From positions 1 to 16,953 of the forward strand of contig DJEP01000056.1 of the NCBI GenBank assembly GCA_002431915.1: a stretch of DNA of 16,953 nucleotides, in the 5' to 3' direction. Within the stretch, counting starts at the first letter, position 1; each line of letters begins with the position of its first letter. This DNA comes from Lachnospiraceae bacterium UBA5895 (GTDB lineage: Bacteria > Bacillota > Clostridia > Lachnospirales > Lachnospiraceae). The position numbers were made by a program, and so were the translations under genes. Of the stretch, positions 1 to 5,999 are shown one piece after another. The notes below the pieces were generated by a model. That model was not told the DNA's origin and did no database searches. It saw only the letters and a program-made list of their open reading frames with translations.

Positions 1-35
1 AATGAGCGCAGGCATGAGAAGTGCACGGATCGTGA

Positions 36-132
36 CTTACACAATATGACTGCTTGCAGGCATTATTGTGTAAGATACGAGACGTATAGGGCGGCGCCCG
101 GACATCGGGAGGACACAAAGTGTCGTCCCGAT
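36..132. repeat. Cluster of palindromes upstream of the GGDEF-operon
   Basis: This non-coding stretch contains consecutive perfect or near-perfect hairpins. CTTACACAATA at 36-46 pairs with TATTGTGTAAG at 64-74, and CTGC/GCAG is nested at 50-59. ATACG/CGTAT lies at 75-87 with a 3-nt loop. ATCGGGA at 104-110 plus GACAC at 112-116 pairs with GTGTC at 120-124 plus TCCCGAT at 126-132, with one G/G mismatch. No run of T follows any of them, so they do not look like intrinsic terminators on the plus strand. They may be a structured 5' leader for the operon starting at 173, or an intergenic palindromic repeat. The rest of 1-172 shows no promoter I can defend. One plus-strand frame is open from base 1 to a stop at 47-49 and could be the tail of an upstream gene, but it is too short to call. 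Confidence 0.55.
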
Positions 133-172
133 ATGCACATCACAACCCATGATTCCAAAGGAGTGAACCTAT

Positions 173-877
173 ATGATACAGAAAAAGAAATTCGTTAAAA
201 CATTCCGCAACACGAAAACCGTACAGCTGGTTCTTCTGCTTTTACTGGAGACCGCCTATGTTCTGATGCTGACCCTGCATCCGGCACTCGGCACACAGCT
301 GTTTGAAAACCGGACACTTTTCATTCTATGTACACTCTCCTGGATTCTTGCCTTATTTAATCTGGTATGGTTATTATATGATTTCTATAAATTACGCACC
401 TTCGCCGAGGAAAGTCATGCACTGAACCGCGCAGCTTTCCTGGATCATCTGACCGGCATTCCCAACAGACACGGACTGGATGTGGTCTTCGAGACCTACG
501 ATTCCCCGGAGTCCCTGGCACATGTCGCCTGCTATATGGTCACCATCACCAACCTCAAGGAGATCAATCAGACCATGGGACATGTCGTCGGCGACCAGAT
601 GCTGAAAGATTTCTCCGGTATCTTAGAGAGCGTCGGCGATGCCTTCGGTGTGGTGGGACGTAACGGCGGTAACGAATTCTTAATGATCGTCAATCACGGT
701 TCCCATGATACCATGGACTATTTTATCGAAAGTCTGGATCAGCAGCTGAAGGAATACAATGAGGAGCACAGCAATGCGCCCATCAAGATCCAGTATGCCT
801 ATATTTTAAACGAAGAAGCCCATGCAGAGTATTTCTCCACTCTGCTTACCGAGACATACAATAAGCTCCACGCTTAA
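173..877 (+). CDS. Membrane protein with degenerate GGDEF domain
   Basis: The 234-aa product has two N-terminal hydrophobic segments (about residues 16-38 and 48-70) followed by a cytoplasmic GGDEF-type domain (about 88-234). The family entry motif is clear (DHLTGIPNR, 91-99), as is the NLKEINQTMGH region (127-137). GGDEF domains normally make cyclic di-GMP from two GTP. Here the signature loop reads GGNEF (165-169), and the metal-binding Asp segment reads TITN (124-127) where active enzymes have D-x-D. I therefore infer that it does not make cyclic di-GMP and may bind nucleotide or act as a scaffold or sensor. AAAGGAG lies 9 nt before the ATG. It is the first gene of an apparent nine-gene operon, 32 nt before a sigma factor gene. 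The loss of catalytic residues is seen directly; the regulatory role is inferred. Confidence 0.85.
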   Translation: MIQKKKFVKTFRNTKTVQLVLLLLLETAYVLMLTLHPALGTQLFENRTLFILCTLSWILALFNLVWLLYDFYKLRTFAEESHALNRAAFLDHLTGIPNRHGLDVVFETYDSPESLAHVACYMVTITNLKEINQTMGHVVGDQMLKDFSGILESVGDAFGVVGRNGGNEFLMIVNHGSHDTMDYFIESLDQQLKEYNEEHSNAPIKIQYAYILNEEAHAEYFSTLLTETYNKLHA

Positions 878-909
878 GGAACCCGTTAACCAAGCAGTGA
901 GACGAACGC

Positions 910-1473
910 ATGAAAGATTTAAACATTTCTTACATTGCCGGTCTTGTGATCCGTGCCCAGCACAGCGACTCGGATGCCTTCGCGGAATTGTATGCCCTTA
1001 CCTATAATAAAGTGTACAACTATACCAGGCATTATCTGAGGGATGACTTTCTCGCTCAGGATGCCATGCAGGAGGTCTACATACTGGCTCTGAAAAACAT
1101 CGGAAAACTGAATGATCCTACTGTTTTTATTGCCTGGCTGAACCGTATCTGCTTCCATGTCTGCTACGATATGACCCAGAAGCAGCGGCCGCAGAACGAC
1201 TGTCAGACCTTGAATCAGGAGATTCTCGATATCGTACAGGATCCTCATCCGGATGCCAATCCGGAACTGCATTACCAGCAAAAGGATGAATATTCCCGGC
1301 TGACGGAAGCCTTAGAACAGCTTCCTTTCAATGAAAAACAGGTTCTGATCATGCGCTACTATAACGACATGAAGCTCGAAGAGATCGCTGCCGCCATGGA
1401 GATCAGCCGCAGCAGCGTAAAACGCTATATCGCCTCCGGGCAGGAGCATCTGAAAGCCAGCATGAGAGGATAG
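910..1473 (+). CDS. ECF-like RNA polymerase sigma-70 family factor
   Basis: This 187-aa protein has the two-domain layout of ECF sigma factors. A region-2 domain (about 20-94) includes the helix ending FLAQDAMQEVYILALKNIGKL, which resembles the -10 recognition helix. A region-4 domain (about 131-185) has an LPFNEKQVLIMRYYNDMKLEEIA segment and a helix-turn-helix ending SRSSVKRYI (166-174), which would bind the -35 element. No region 1 or 3 is evident. The linker between the domains is about 35 residues. The gene sits 22 nt before a gene for a one-TM protein in the usual anti-sigma position. No good Shine-Dalgarno sequence precedes the ATG, so translation may be weak or coupled to the upstream gene. 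It probably directs core polymerase to a small regulon, possibly its own operon; that target is inferred. Confidence 0.9.
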   Translation: MKDLNISYIAGLVIRAQHSDSDAFAELYALTYNKVYNYTRHYLRDDFLAQDAMQEVYILALKNIGKLNDPTVFIAWLNRICFHVCYDMTQKQRPQNDCQTLNQEILDIVQDPHPDANPELHYQQKDEYSRLTEALEQLPFNEKQVLIMRYYNDMKLEEIAAAMEISRSSVKRYIASGQEHLKASMRG

Positions 1474-1495
1474 AAAGGATAAGGATAATACAGTT

Positions 1496-2008
1496 ATGTT
1501 TTTTCATAAAAAGAATCGTTATGAGTTGGACATGAACACTGCAAACAATGCTCTGCAGAATATCCTGTCCACCTGTAACCAGCCGGTCAATACCATTCCT
1601 TTTGACAAGCTGGTGCTTCGTAAAAAAATCAATGCAGCTTCCTATAACCGTCTGATCGTGACTACCGCTGTGGTCTTTGTACTGACTTTTCTGTCACCCT
1701 TAGTCATCGTTCCGCTCTCCGAGTTTAACGAGAAAATGTTTGCCCCCGCTCCCGCGGAGCTTACACTGGATTATGTAGAGAATAATATTTTAAGCCTTAA
1801 GTTTACCGGAGATAACATTCTCTATGACGAAGCTTTTATGGAGACGCTCTCCGGTGAGATCATCGAACCGCTCTCCGTAGACAGTACCAAAGGTGTGATC
1901 AGTTTTCCTTTCCTTACGGAGGAAGCCAATATTTATGTTCCCGTAAAGGGCGGCGAGACACTGCACCTTCTGTTTACTCCGGATAATGTTACGGGAATGA
2001 CACAATAA
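1496..2008 (+). CDS. Single-TM protein, candidate anti-sigma factor
   Basis: I do not recognise a named family in this 170-aa protein. It has a hydrophilic N-terminal part of about 50 residues, one strong transmembrane segment (about 52-74), and a C-terminal part of about 95 residues predicted to lie outside the cell, rich in beta-type patterns. This is the topology of membrane anti-sigma factors, in which a short cytoplasmic domain holds the sigma factor and the outer domain senses a signal. The gene follows the ECF-like sigma gene by 22 nt and precedes the transglutaminase-like lipoprotein gene by 21 nt. No zinc-binding HxxxCxxC motif of the ZAS type is present; the N-terminal part has a single Cys (residue 27). 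The anti-sigma role rests on position and topology only. Confidence 0.75.
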   Translation: MFFHKKNRYELDMNTANNALQNILSTCNQPVNTIPFDKLVLRKKINAASYNRLIVTTAVVFVLTFLSPLVIVPLSEFNEKMFAPAPAELTLDYVENNILSLKFTGDNILYDEAFMETLSGEIIEPLSVDSTKGVISFPFLTEEANIYVPVKGGETLHLLFTPDNVTGMTQ

Positions 2009-2029
2009 CAACAGGATGTCGATATTTCT

Positions 2030-3079
2030 ATGCGAATACCCAGATCTTTTGCGCGGCTGCGCATTTTGTTAATTACATATTGTATAATGATCGGGTTATG
2101 TGCCTGCGGCTCCGCCACGGACAGCACTCCCGTGAATGCCCCCGCCGGAGCTTCCGCGTCAGCATCGTCCGCAGAAAGTTCCTCTGATGCGGCGTCGAAT
2201 GCAGATACCTCGGCGGATACCACATCTTCCACGGAACCGGAAAGCACCACCCCTGACCTCCCCCTGCGGGATGCCACTCCTGTCTGCCTCGTCCCCAAAG
2301 CGGACGGCACACAGGTCGTATCCAATGATGTGGCTGTCATCGACTACTCCCATATGTCGGACGGCTATATCTGTGCCAACTATACCGGTACCTGCCCCAA
2401 AGTAAAACTGCGTATCACCGGACCCGACACCATCGTTTACACTTATGATCTGCACGGAAACGGCTACGAGACCTTTCCTCTGTCCTCCGGTGACGGCTAT
2501 TACGATGTGACGATCTATGAGAATATCTCCGGCACGAACTACGCCACCTGCCTGTATGCGGATCTGGAAGTACAGATCACCGATTCCTTCGGTCCTTTCC
2601 TTTATCCGAACCAATACGTGAATTTCAATGCAGACAGTAAAGTAGTGGCGAAAGGACAGGAACTTGCCGAGGGAGCTTCCTCGGACCTGGAAGTGATCAC
2701 CCGGATCTACGACTATATCACACAGAATATCACTTATGATTATGCAAAAGCTTCCGATCCCCCCACCGGATATACTTCCGATGTGGATTCTATCCTGACT
2801 TCCGGAACCGGTATCTGTCTGGACTATGCCGCCGTTATGGCGAGTATGCTCAGAAGCCAGCGGATCCCCACCAGACTGGAAGTCGGCTATGCCCAGGATG
2901 CCTACCATGCCTGGATCAGTGTATATACGGCGGATACGGGATGGCTGAACGGCATTATTGAATTCGACGGCAATGTATGGACACTGGTGGATCCCACCTT
3001 CGGTGCCAACACCGATGACAAGACTCTGAAAAAATTCATCGGCGACGGCAGCAATTATATTCTTCAGAAAATGTATTAG
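2030..3079 (+). CDS. Transglutaminase-like lipoprotein
   Basis: The 349-aa product begins with a basic segment and a hydrophobic signal (about 10-25) ending in Leu-Cys-Ala-Cys, so Cys26 is the likely lipid anchor. Residues 28-76 form a Ser/Ala/Thr-rich linker. The C-terminal domain (about 215-335) resembles the transglutaminase/protease-like superfamily: Cys263 in GICLDYA, His293 in AYHAW and Asp321 in LVDPTFG are placed like the catalytic triad. Residues 80-200 look beta-rich and are unassigned. Family members crosslink proteins or cleave peptide bonds; I cannot say which applies here. It is expected on the outer face of the membrane, next to any pilus-like fibre made by the genes that follow 19 nt downstream. 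The -2 Cys in the lipobox is unusual, and the Shine-Dalgarno sequence is weak. Confidence 0.88.
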   Translation: MRIPRSFARLRILLITYCIMIGLCACGSATDSTPVNAPAGASASASSAESSSDAASNADTSADTTSSTEPESTTPDLPLRDATPVCLVPKADGTQVVSNDVAVIDYSHMSDGYICANYTGTCPKVKLRITGPDTIVYTYDLHGNGYETFPLSSGDGYYDVTIYENISGTNYATCLYADLEVQITDSFGPFLYPNQYVNFNADSKVVAKGQELAEGASSDLEVITRIYDYITQNITYDYAKASDPPTGYTSDVDSILTSGTGICLDYAAVMASMLRSQRIPTRLEVGYAQDAYHAWISVYTADTGWLNGIIEFDGNVWTLVDPTFGANTDDKTLKKFIGDGSNYILQKMY

Positions 3080-3098
3080 TGAAAGGGAATAAAACGAA

Positions 3099-4151
3099 AT
3101 GAAGACTACAGAGAAAAAATTACTTTCCAATGAAGAGATCGCATCCTTCTGCAGCCAGGCTGCCATGCTGTTCCAGGCTGGAATTCCCCCTGTGGAGGGT
3201 ATGGCGATCTTACAGAGCGATGCAGGGTCTCCGGAGGGAAAAGCGATCTTTGATGAGATTCTCACCGTCTGCAGACAGGGCGAGAGCTTCCACAAGGCTC
3301 TGGAATCTACCAATGTGTTCCCGGACTACTGTCTGCATATGATTGCGTTGGGCGAAGAATCCGGTAATCTGGATGTCTGTATGCTTTCTCTGGCGGATTA
3401 CTACGAGAAGGAAGAAGCCATCTCTCACAGCATCCGGGATGCCGTGACCTATCCTTTTATTATGATTGCCATGATGGCTGCCGTCATTGTGGTACTGGTC
3501 AGCCGCGTTATGCCGATCTTTGAGCAGGTCTATGTGGAACTGGGCAGTGAGATGACCGGATTTGCCGCTTCCCTTTTGCGGGTGGGCAATCATCTGAACC
3601 GCTATTCCTTTGTATTTGTAAGTATTTTATGTATGTTGCTTCTGTTATATCTGTTCGCCACCAGAACCCAGACCGGTAAACGTGTCACCGCCCGGTTCTT
3701 AAACTGGTTCCCCCTGACGAGAAATTTTTATGAAAGTGTTGCCTGTGAGCGTTTCGCCAGCGGTATGGCACTGACCTTAAGCAGCGGCATGGATACCTAC
3801 TCCAGTCTCGACATGGTCGCTTCCCTGGTAGGCAACGAGAAAATGAAGCAAAAGATTCTAAGCTGCAAGGAAGCCATAAATGCCGGTGCTAATTTTGCGG
3901 AAGCCCTGACCGGTGCCGGTATTTTCAATCATCTCTATTCCCAGATGGTATCCGTTGGTTTCCGCAGCGGTAACGTAGATGTCGTGCTCAAAAAAATTGC
4001 CGACCGCTACGAAGAGAATACCAACCGTAAACTGCAGTCCATCATCGCTGTCTTAGAGCCCACACTGGTCATCATTCTCTCCGTTATTGTGGGATTGATT
4101 CTGTTATCGGTTATCCTGCCCCTGATGGGTATTATGACCAGTATCGGATAG
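3099..4151 (+). CDS. Type II secretion/type IV pilus platform protein (PilC/GspF family)
   Basis: The 350-aa product shows the internal duplication of the T2SF family: GEESGNLD (85-92) in the first half and GFRSGNVD (287-294) in the second. The two cytoplasmic helical domains lie at about 14-117 and 205-320. Three transmembrane segments are seen near 118-136, 169-187 and 322-345. GspF/PilC/ComGB proteins form the inner-membrane platform on which an ATPase drives pilin polymerisation. It is shorter than typical PilC (about 400 aa) and closer to ComGB (about 320). AAAGGGA precedes the ATG. The genes that follow encode small one-TM proteins, as in comG-type operons, but no PilB/GspE-like ATPase gene is present before it, where comG operons usually carry one. 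That partner may be encoded elsewhere. Confidence 0.92.
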   Translation: MKTTEKKLLSNEEIASFCSQAAMLFQAGIPPVEGMAILQSDAGSPEGKAIFDEILTVCRQGESFHKALESTNVFPDYCLHMIALGEESGNLDVCMLSLADYYEKEEAISHSIRDAVTYPFIMIAMMAAVIVVLVSRVMPIFEQVYVELGSEMTGFAASLLRVGNHLNRYSFVFVSILCMLLLLYLFATRTQTGKRVTARFLNWFPLTRNFYESVACERFASGMALTLSSGMDTYSSLDMVASLVGNEKMKQKILSCKEAINAGANFAEALTGAGIFNHLYSQMVSVGFRSGNVDVVLKKIADRYEENTNRKLQSIIAVLEPTLVIILSVIVGLILLSVILPLMGIMTSIG

Positions 4152-4162
4152 GAGCGCTGCTT

Positions 4163-4501
4163 ATGAATCGTTTTGAACAAAAAAACCGGTCTCTCTGGCA
4201 GAAGCTGATCTACCTGCTTCCGATCCTTGCATTCATAGTGCTATTTGTTCTTTTTCTGCAGGGCATCGGATCGGTCAGCGAATCTACCTTAAGCAAACAA
4301 CAGGAAAGTCTGGAGACGGCACTGGAGCGAAGCATCTCCCAGTGCTACGCCGTGGAGGGCTGTTATCCTCCCTCCCTGGAATATCTGAAACAGCATTACG
4401 GCTTGTTATATGATGAGGACAGCTTCTTCATTGACTACGAATACTATGGCAGCAACCTTCTGCCGGAGGTCACGGTACTCCGCAGAACCGGTGCCCGTTA
4501 A
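4163..4501 (+). CDS. Small pilin-like membrane protein with Cys pair
   Basis: This 112-aa protein has a basic N-terminus, one transmembrane segment (about 15-36) and an outer domain. I find no prepilin cleavage motif (Gly followed by a hydrophobic stretch with Glu at +5). After the membrane helix comes a helix leading into ISQCYAVEGCYPPSLEYL (58-75), which resembles the Tyr-x-x-x-x-Gly-x-Tyr-Pro-x-x-Leu segment after the first helix of GspG-type major pseudopilins. Cys61 and Cys67 could form a disulfide outside the cell. TAGGAG precedes the ATG, and the gene starts 11 nt after the platform gene. I infer a pseudopilin-like subunit or assembly partner; the family is not identified. Confidence 0.8.
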   Translation: MNRFEQKNRSLWQKLIYLLPILAFIVLFVLFLQGIGSVSESTLSKQQESLETALERSISQCYAVEGCYPPSLEYLKQHYGLLYDEDSFFIDYEYYGSNLLPEVTVLRRTGAR

Positions 4502-4515
4502 AGGAGTTCTGACAT

Positions 4516-5019
4516 ATGAACCATAAGACACAGGAAAAACATTTTATTGTGGATATCTTGTTCGTTTTGGCGCTGTTCGGTGTATTTGCCGTCTCCGCCC
4601 TGGCTCTCGTCACTATCGGAGCAGATGTCTACCAGCATACGGTGGAAGATATGGACGTGAACTATGACAGCCGGACTGCAGTATCCTATATTATGGAAAA
4701 GGTACGTCAGAACGATACCGCAGACAGCATCTCCTTAACCACATTAGAGGATGTTCCGGCACTCTGTATGCTTTCTGAGATCGATGAAGATACTTATTGC
4801 ACTTATCTCTATTATTATGGGGGACATCTGAAGGAACTCTTCATGCGACAGGGCACTTCCCTCGGCGGACAGCTCCTGCCTGCCGGTACGGATATTTTGG
4901 AACTGACGGATCTTACCTTTTCCTATGCTGGCGACGATCTGATCCGGGTCTGTTTGCAGACGCCCTCCCGGGAGACCCATACCTTTTACATTCATGTACA
5001 TTGCGGTACTACGGAATAG
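4516..5019 (+). CDS. One-TM protein of pseudopilus operon, possibly DUF4860 family
   Basis: The 167-aa product has one transmembrane helix (about 10-34) and an outer domain containing DSRTAVSYIMEKVRQND (51-67) and then a TYLYYYGGHLKELF segment (96-109). From memory this pattern fits proteins annotated DUF4860 in Lachnospiraceae, which occur beside T2SF genes; that assignment is not verified here. The layout, a membrane helix followed by a beta-rich domain, resembles minor pseudopilins such as ComGF. It lacks a Gly|hydrophobic-x-x-x-Glu cleavage site. AAAGGAG lies about 9 nt before the ATG, and the gap to the preceding gene is 14 nt. It probably works in the envelope as a minor subunit of a pilus-like structure (inference). 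Confidence 0.8.
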   Translation: MNHKTQEKHFIVDILFVLALFGVFAVSALALVTIGADVYQHTVEDMDVNYDSRTAVSYIMEKVRQNDTADSISLTTLEDVPALCMLSEIDEDTYCTYLYYYGGHLKELFMRQGTSLGGQLLPAGTDILELTDLTFSYAGDDLIRVCLQTPSRETHTFYIHVHCGTTE

Positions 5020-5054
5020 AAGAATAGAATGACGGAAAGGATTCGGAATTTATC

Positions 5055-5507
5055 ATGAAACACTCCAGATCCAGTTTATTTTTAATGGAAATGATCATAG
5101 CGATCCTGTTTTTCTCCCTTGCCAGTGCTGTCTGTATTCAGCTGTTTGCCAAATCACATCTGCTGAGCACACAGACGGTCAACAAAAATCACGCCGTTAT
5201 CTGGGCACAAAATCTGGCGGAATCTTATCTGGCTGCGGAGGGCGACCTTGATGCCATGCAGGATCTGTTCTCCCCTTCACAACAGACAGCGGAAAATACC
5301 ATGACCCTGTACTTCGACAGTCAGTGGAATCTGTGTTCCTCCGGTGACAACGCTGATTTTTCAGCCGAGCTTACACATACCCCGGATCCGGGAACCGGCA
5401 TTATGGAAGCGCAGATCAGCATCAGAGAGATTTCTTCCCCCGATTCTCCCATTTATACGCTTTCTGTCATGCACCACGCAGCAGAAAGGAGGGGCTTACA
5501 TGAGTAA
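5055..5507 (+). CDS. Prepilin-like protein with non-canonical cleavage site
   Basis: The first 30 residues of this 150-aa product look like a type IV prepilin N-terminus: a short basic leader, then SLFLMEMIIAIL (7-18) running into a long hydrophobic helix. The Glu at residue 12 would be the conserved Glu at +5 if cleavage fell between Ser7 and Leu8. The usual Gly at -1 is a Ser here, so processing by a standard prepilin peptidase is uncertain. After the helix, NHAVIWAQNLAESYLA (44-59) matches the amphipathic part of minor pilins. The rest is a small beta-rich domain. The gene lies 35 nt after its neighbour, with AAAGG about 14 nt from the ATG, and its last 8 nt overlap the next gene. It is likely a minor pseudopilin. 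Confidence 0.82.
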   Translation: MKHSRSSLFLMEMIIAILFFSLASAVCIQLFAKSHLLSTQTVNKNHAVIWAQNLAESYLAAEGDLDAMQDLFSPSQQTAENTMTLYFDSQWNLCSSGDNADFSAELTHTPDPGTGIMEAQISIREISSPDSPIYTLSVMHHAAERRGLHE

Positions 5508-5916
5508 TTTTTCTAAGAAAAAACAATTCGGCATGAATATCGGATCTGCTTCTATCCTGCTGGTATTCGTAATCCTGTGTCTGGTATCCTTTGCGGTGCT
5601 GTCCATCGTCAGCGCCAACGCCGACAGTAAGCTAAGCAACCGGGTACTGGAACGTACCACCGCCTATTATGATGCCTGCAATCAGGCCGAACAGTCGTTA
5701 GCCGGGATGGACAAGACATTACAGCGTATCTATGCTTCCTCAGACAGTGAAGATGCCTATTTCGCTTCTGTGGGTCATGGGAAGTCCTATGTGATCCCCA
5801 TCTCCGATCTGCAATCCCTGCAGGTGACCATCGAGATCCTCTATCCCCAGACCGATGAGGATACCTTCTACCGCATCACCGCCTGGCAGGTACTGAATGT
5901 CGATGAATTACAATAA
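5500..5916 (+). CDS. Pilin-like single-TM protein, last gene of the operon
   Basis: The 138-aa product begins MSNFSKKKQFGMNIGSASIL and has one hydrophobic helix (about 14-38), a helical stretch with ERTTAYYDACNQAEQSLAGM (51-70), and a small beta-rich end. A Gly-Met junction at 11-12 is a conceivable cleavage site, but there is no Glu at +5, as in GspK/PilX/ComGG-like subunits. I chose the ATG at 5500 because AAAGGAGG at 5485-5492 lies 7 nt before it; an open frame extends further upstream but only as the shadow of the preceding gene. The start overlaps the end of that gene, which suggests coupled translation. It is probably a minor pseudopilin; the exact family is not recognised. Confidence 0.82.
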   Translation: MSNFSKKKQFGMNIGSASILLVFVILCLVSFAVLSIVSANADSKLSNRVLERTTAYYDACNQAEQSLAGMDKTLQRIYASSDSEDAYFASVGHGKSYVIPISDLQSLQVTIEILYPQTDEDTFYRITAWQVLNVDELQ

Positions 5917-5944
5917 CCGAAATTACAATACTGAAATTACAATA
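5906..5944 (+). repeat. Three-copy short tandem repeat at operon end
   Basis: AATTACAATA occurs at 5906-5915, 5921-5930 and 5935-5944, with unit spacings of 15 and 14 nt. The first copy contains the stop region of the last pilin-like gene. The block lies just before the terminator. It may be replication slippage. Confidence 0.7.
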
Positions 5945-5961
5945 ACTACTGAATTTAGGAC

Positions 5962-5999
5962 AAAAAAACTCCCCGGGTTAATTCCCGGGGAGCTTTATT
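5962..5999. terminator. Bidirectional intrinsic terminator between the pilus-like operon and rpoC
   Basis: CTCCCCGGG at 5969-5977 pairs perfectly with CCCGGGGAG at 5984-5992 around a 6-nt loop. On the minus strand the hairpin begins 8 nt past the rpoC stop and is followed by seven T, a strong terminator for rpoBC. On the plus strand it is followed by CTTTATTTT, so it can also end the nine-gene operon. The two operons converge here. Confidence 0.93.

Noticed and set aside
2083..2088. TATAAT inside the signal-peptide coding part of the lipoprotein gene
   Set aside because: No acceptable -35 lies at 16-18 nt, so it is not called as an internal promoter.
2159..3313. 384-codon open frame on the minus strand opposite the transglutaminase-like and platform genes
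   Set aside because: Both plus-strand genes beneath it have clear family motifs and start signals. The antisense translation looks like low-complexity shadow sequence.
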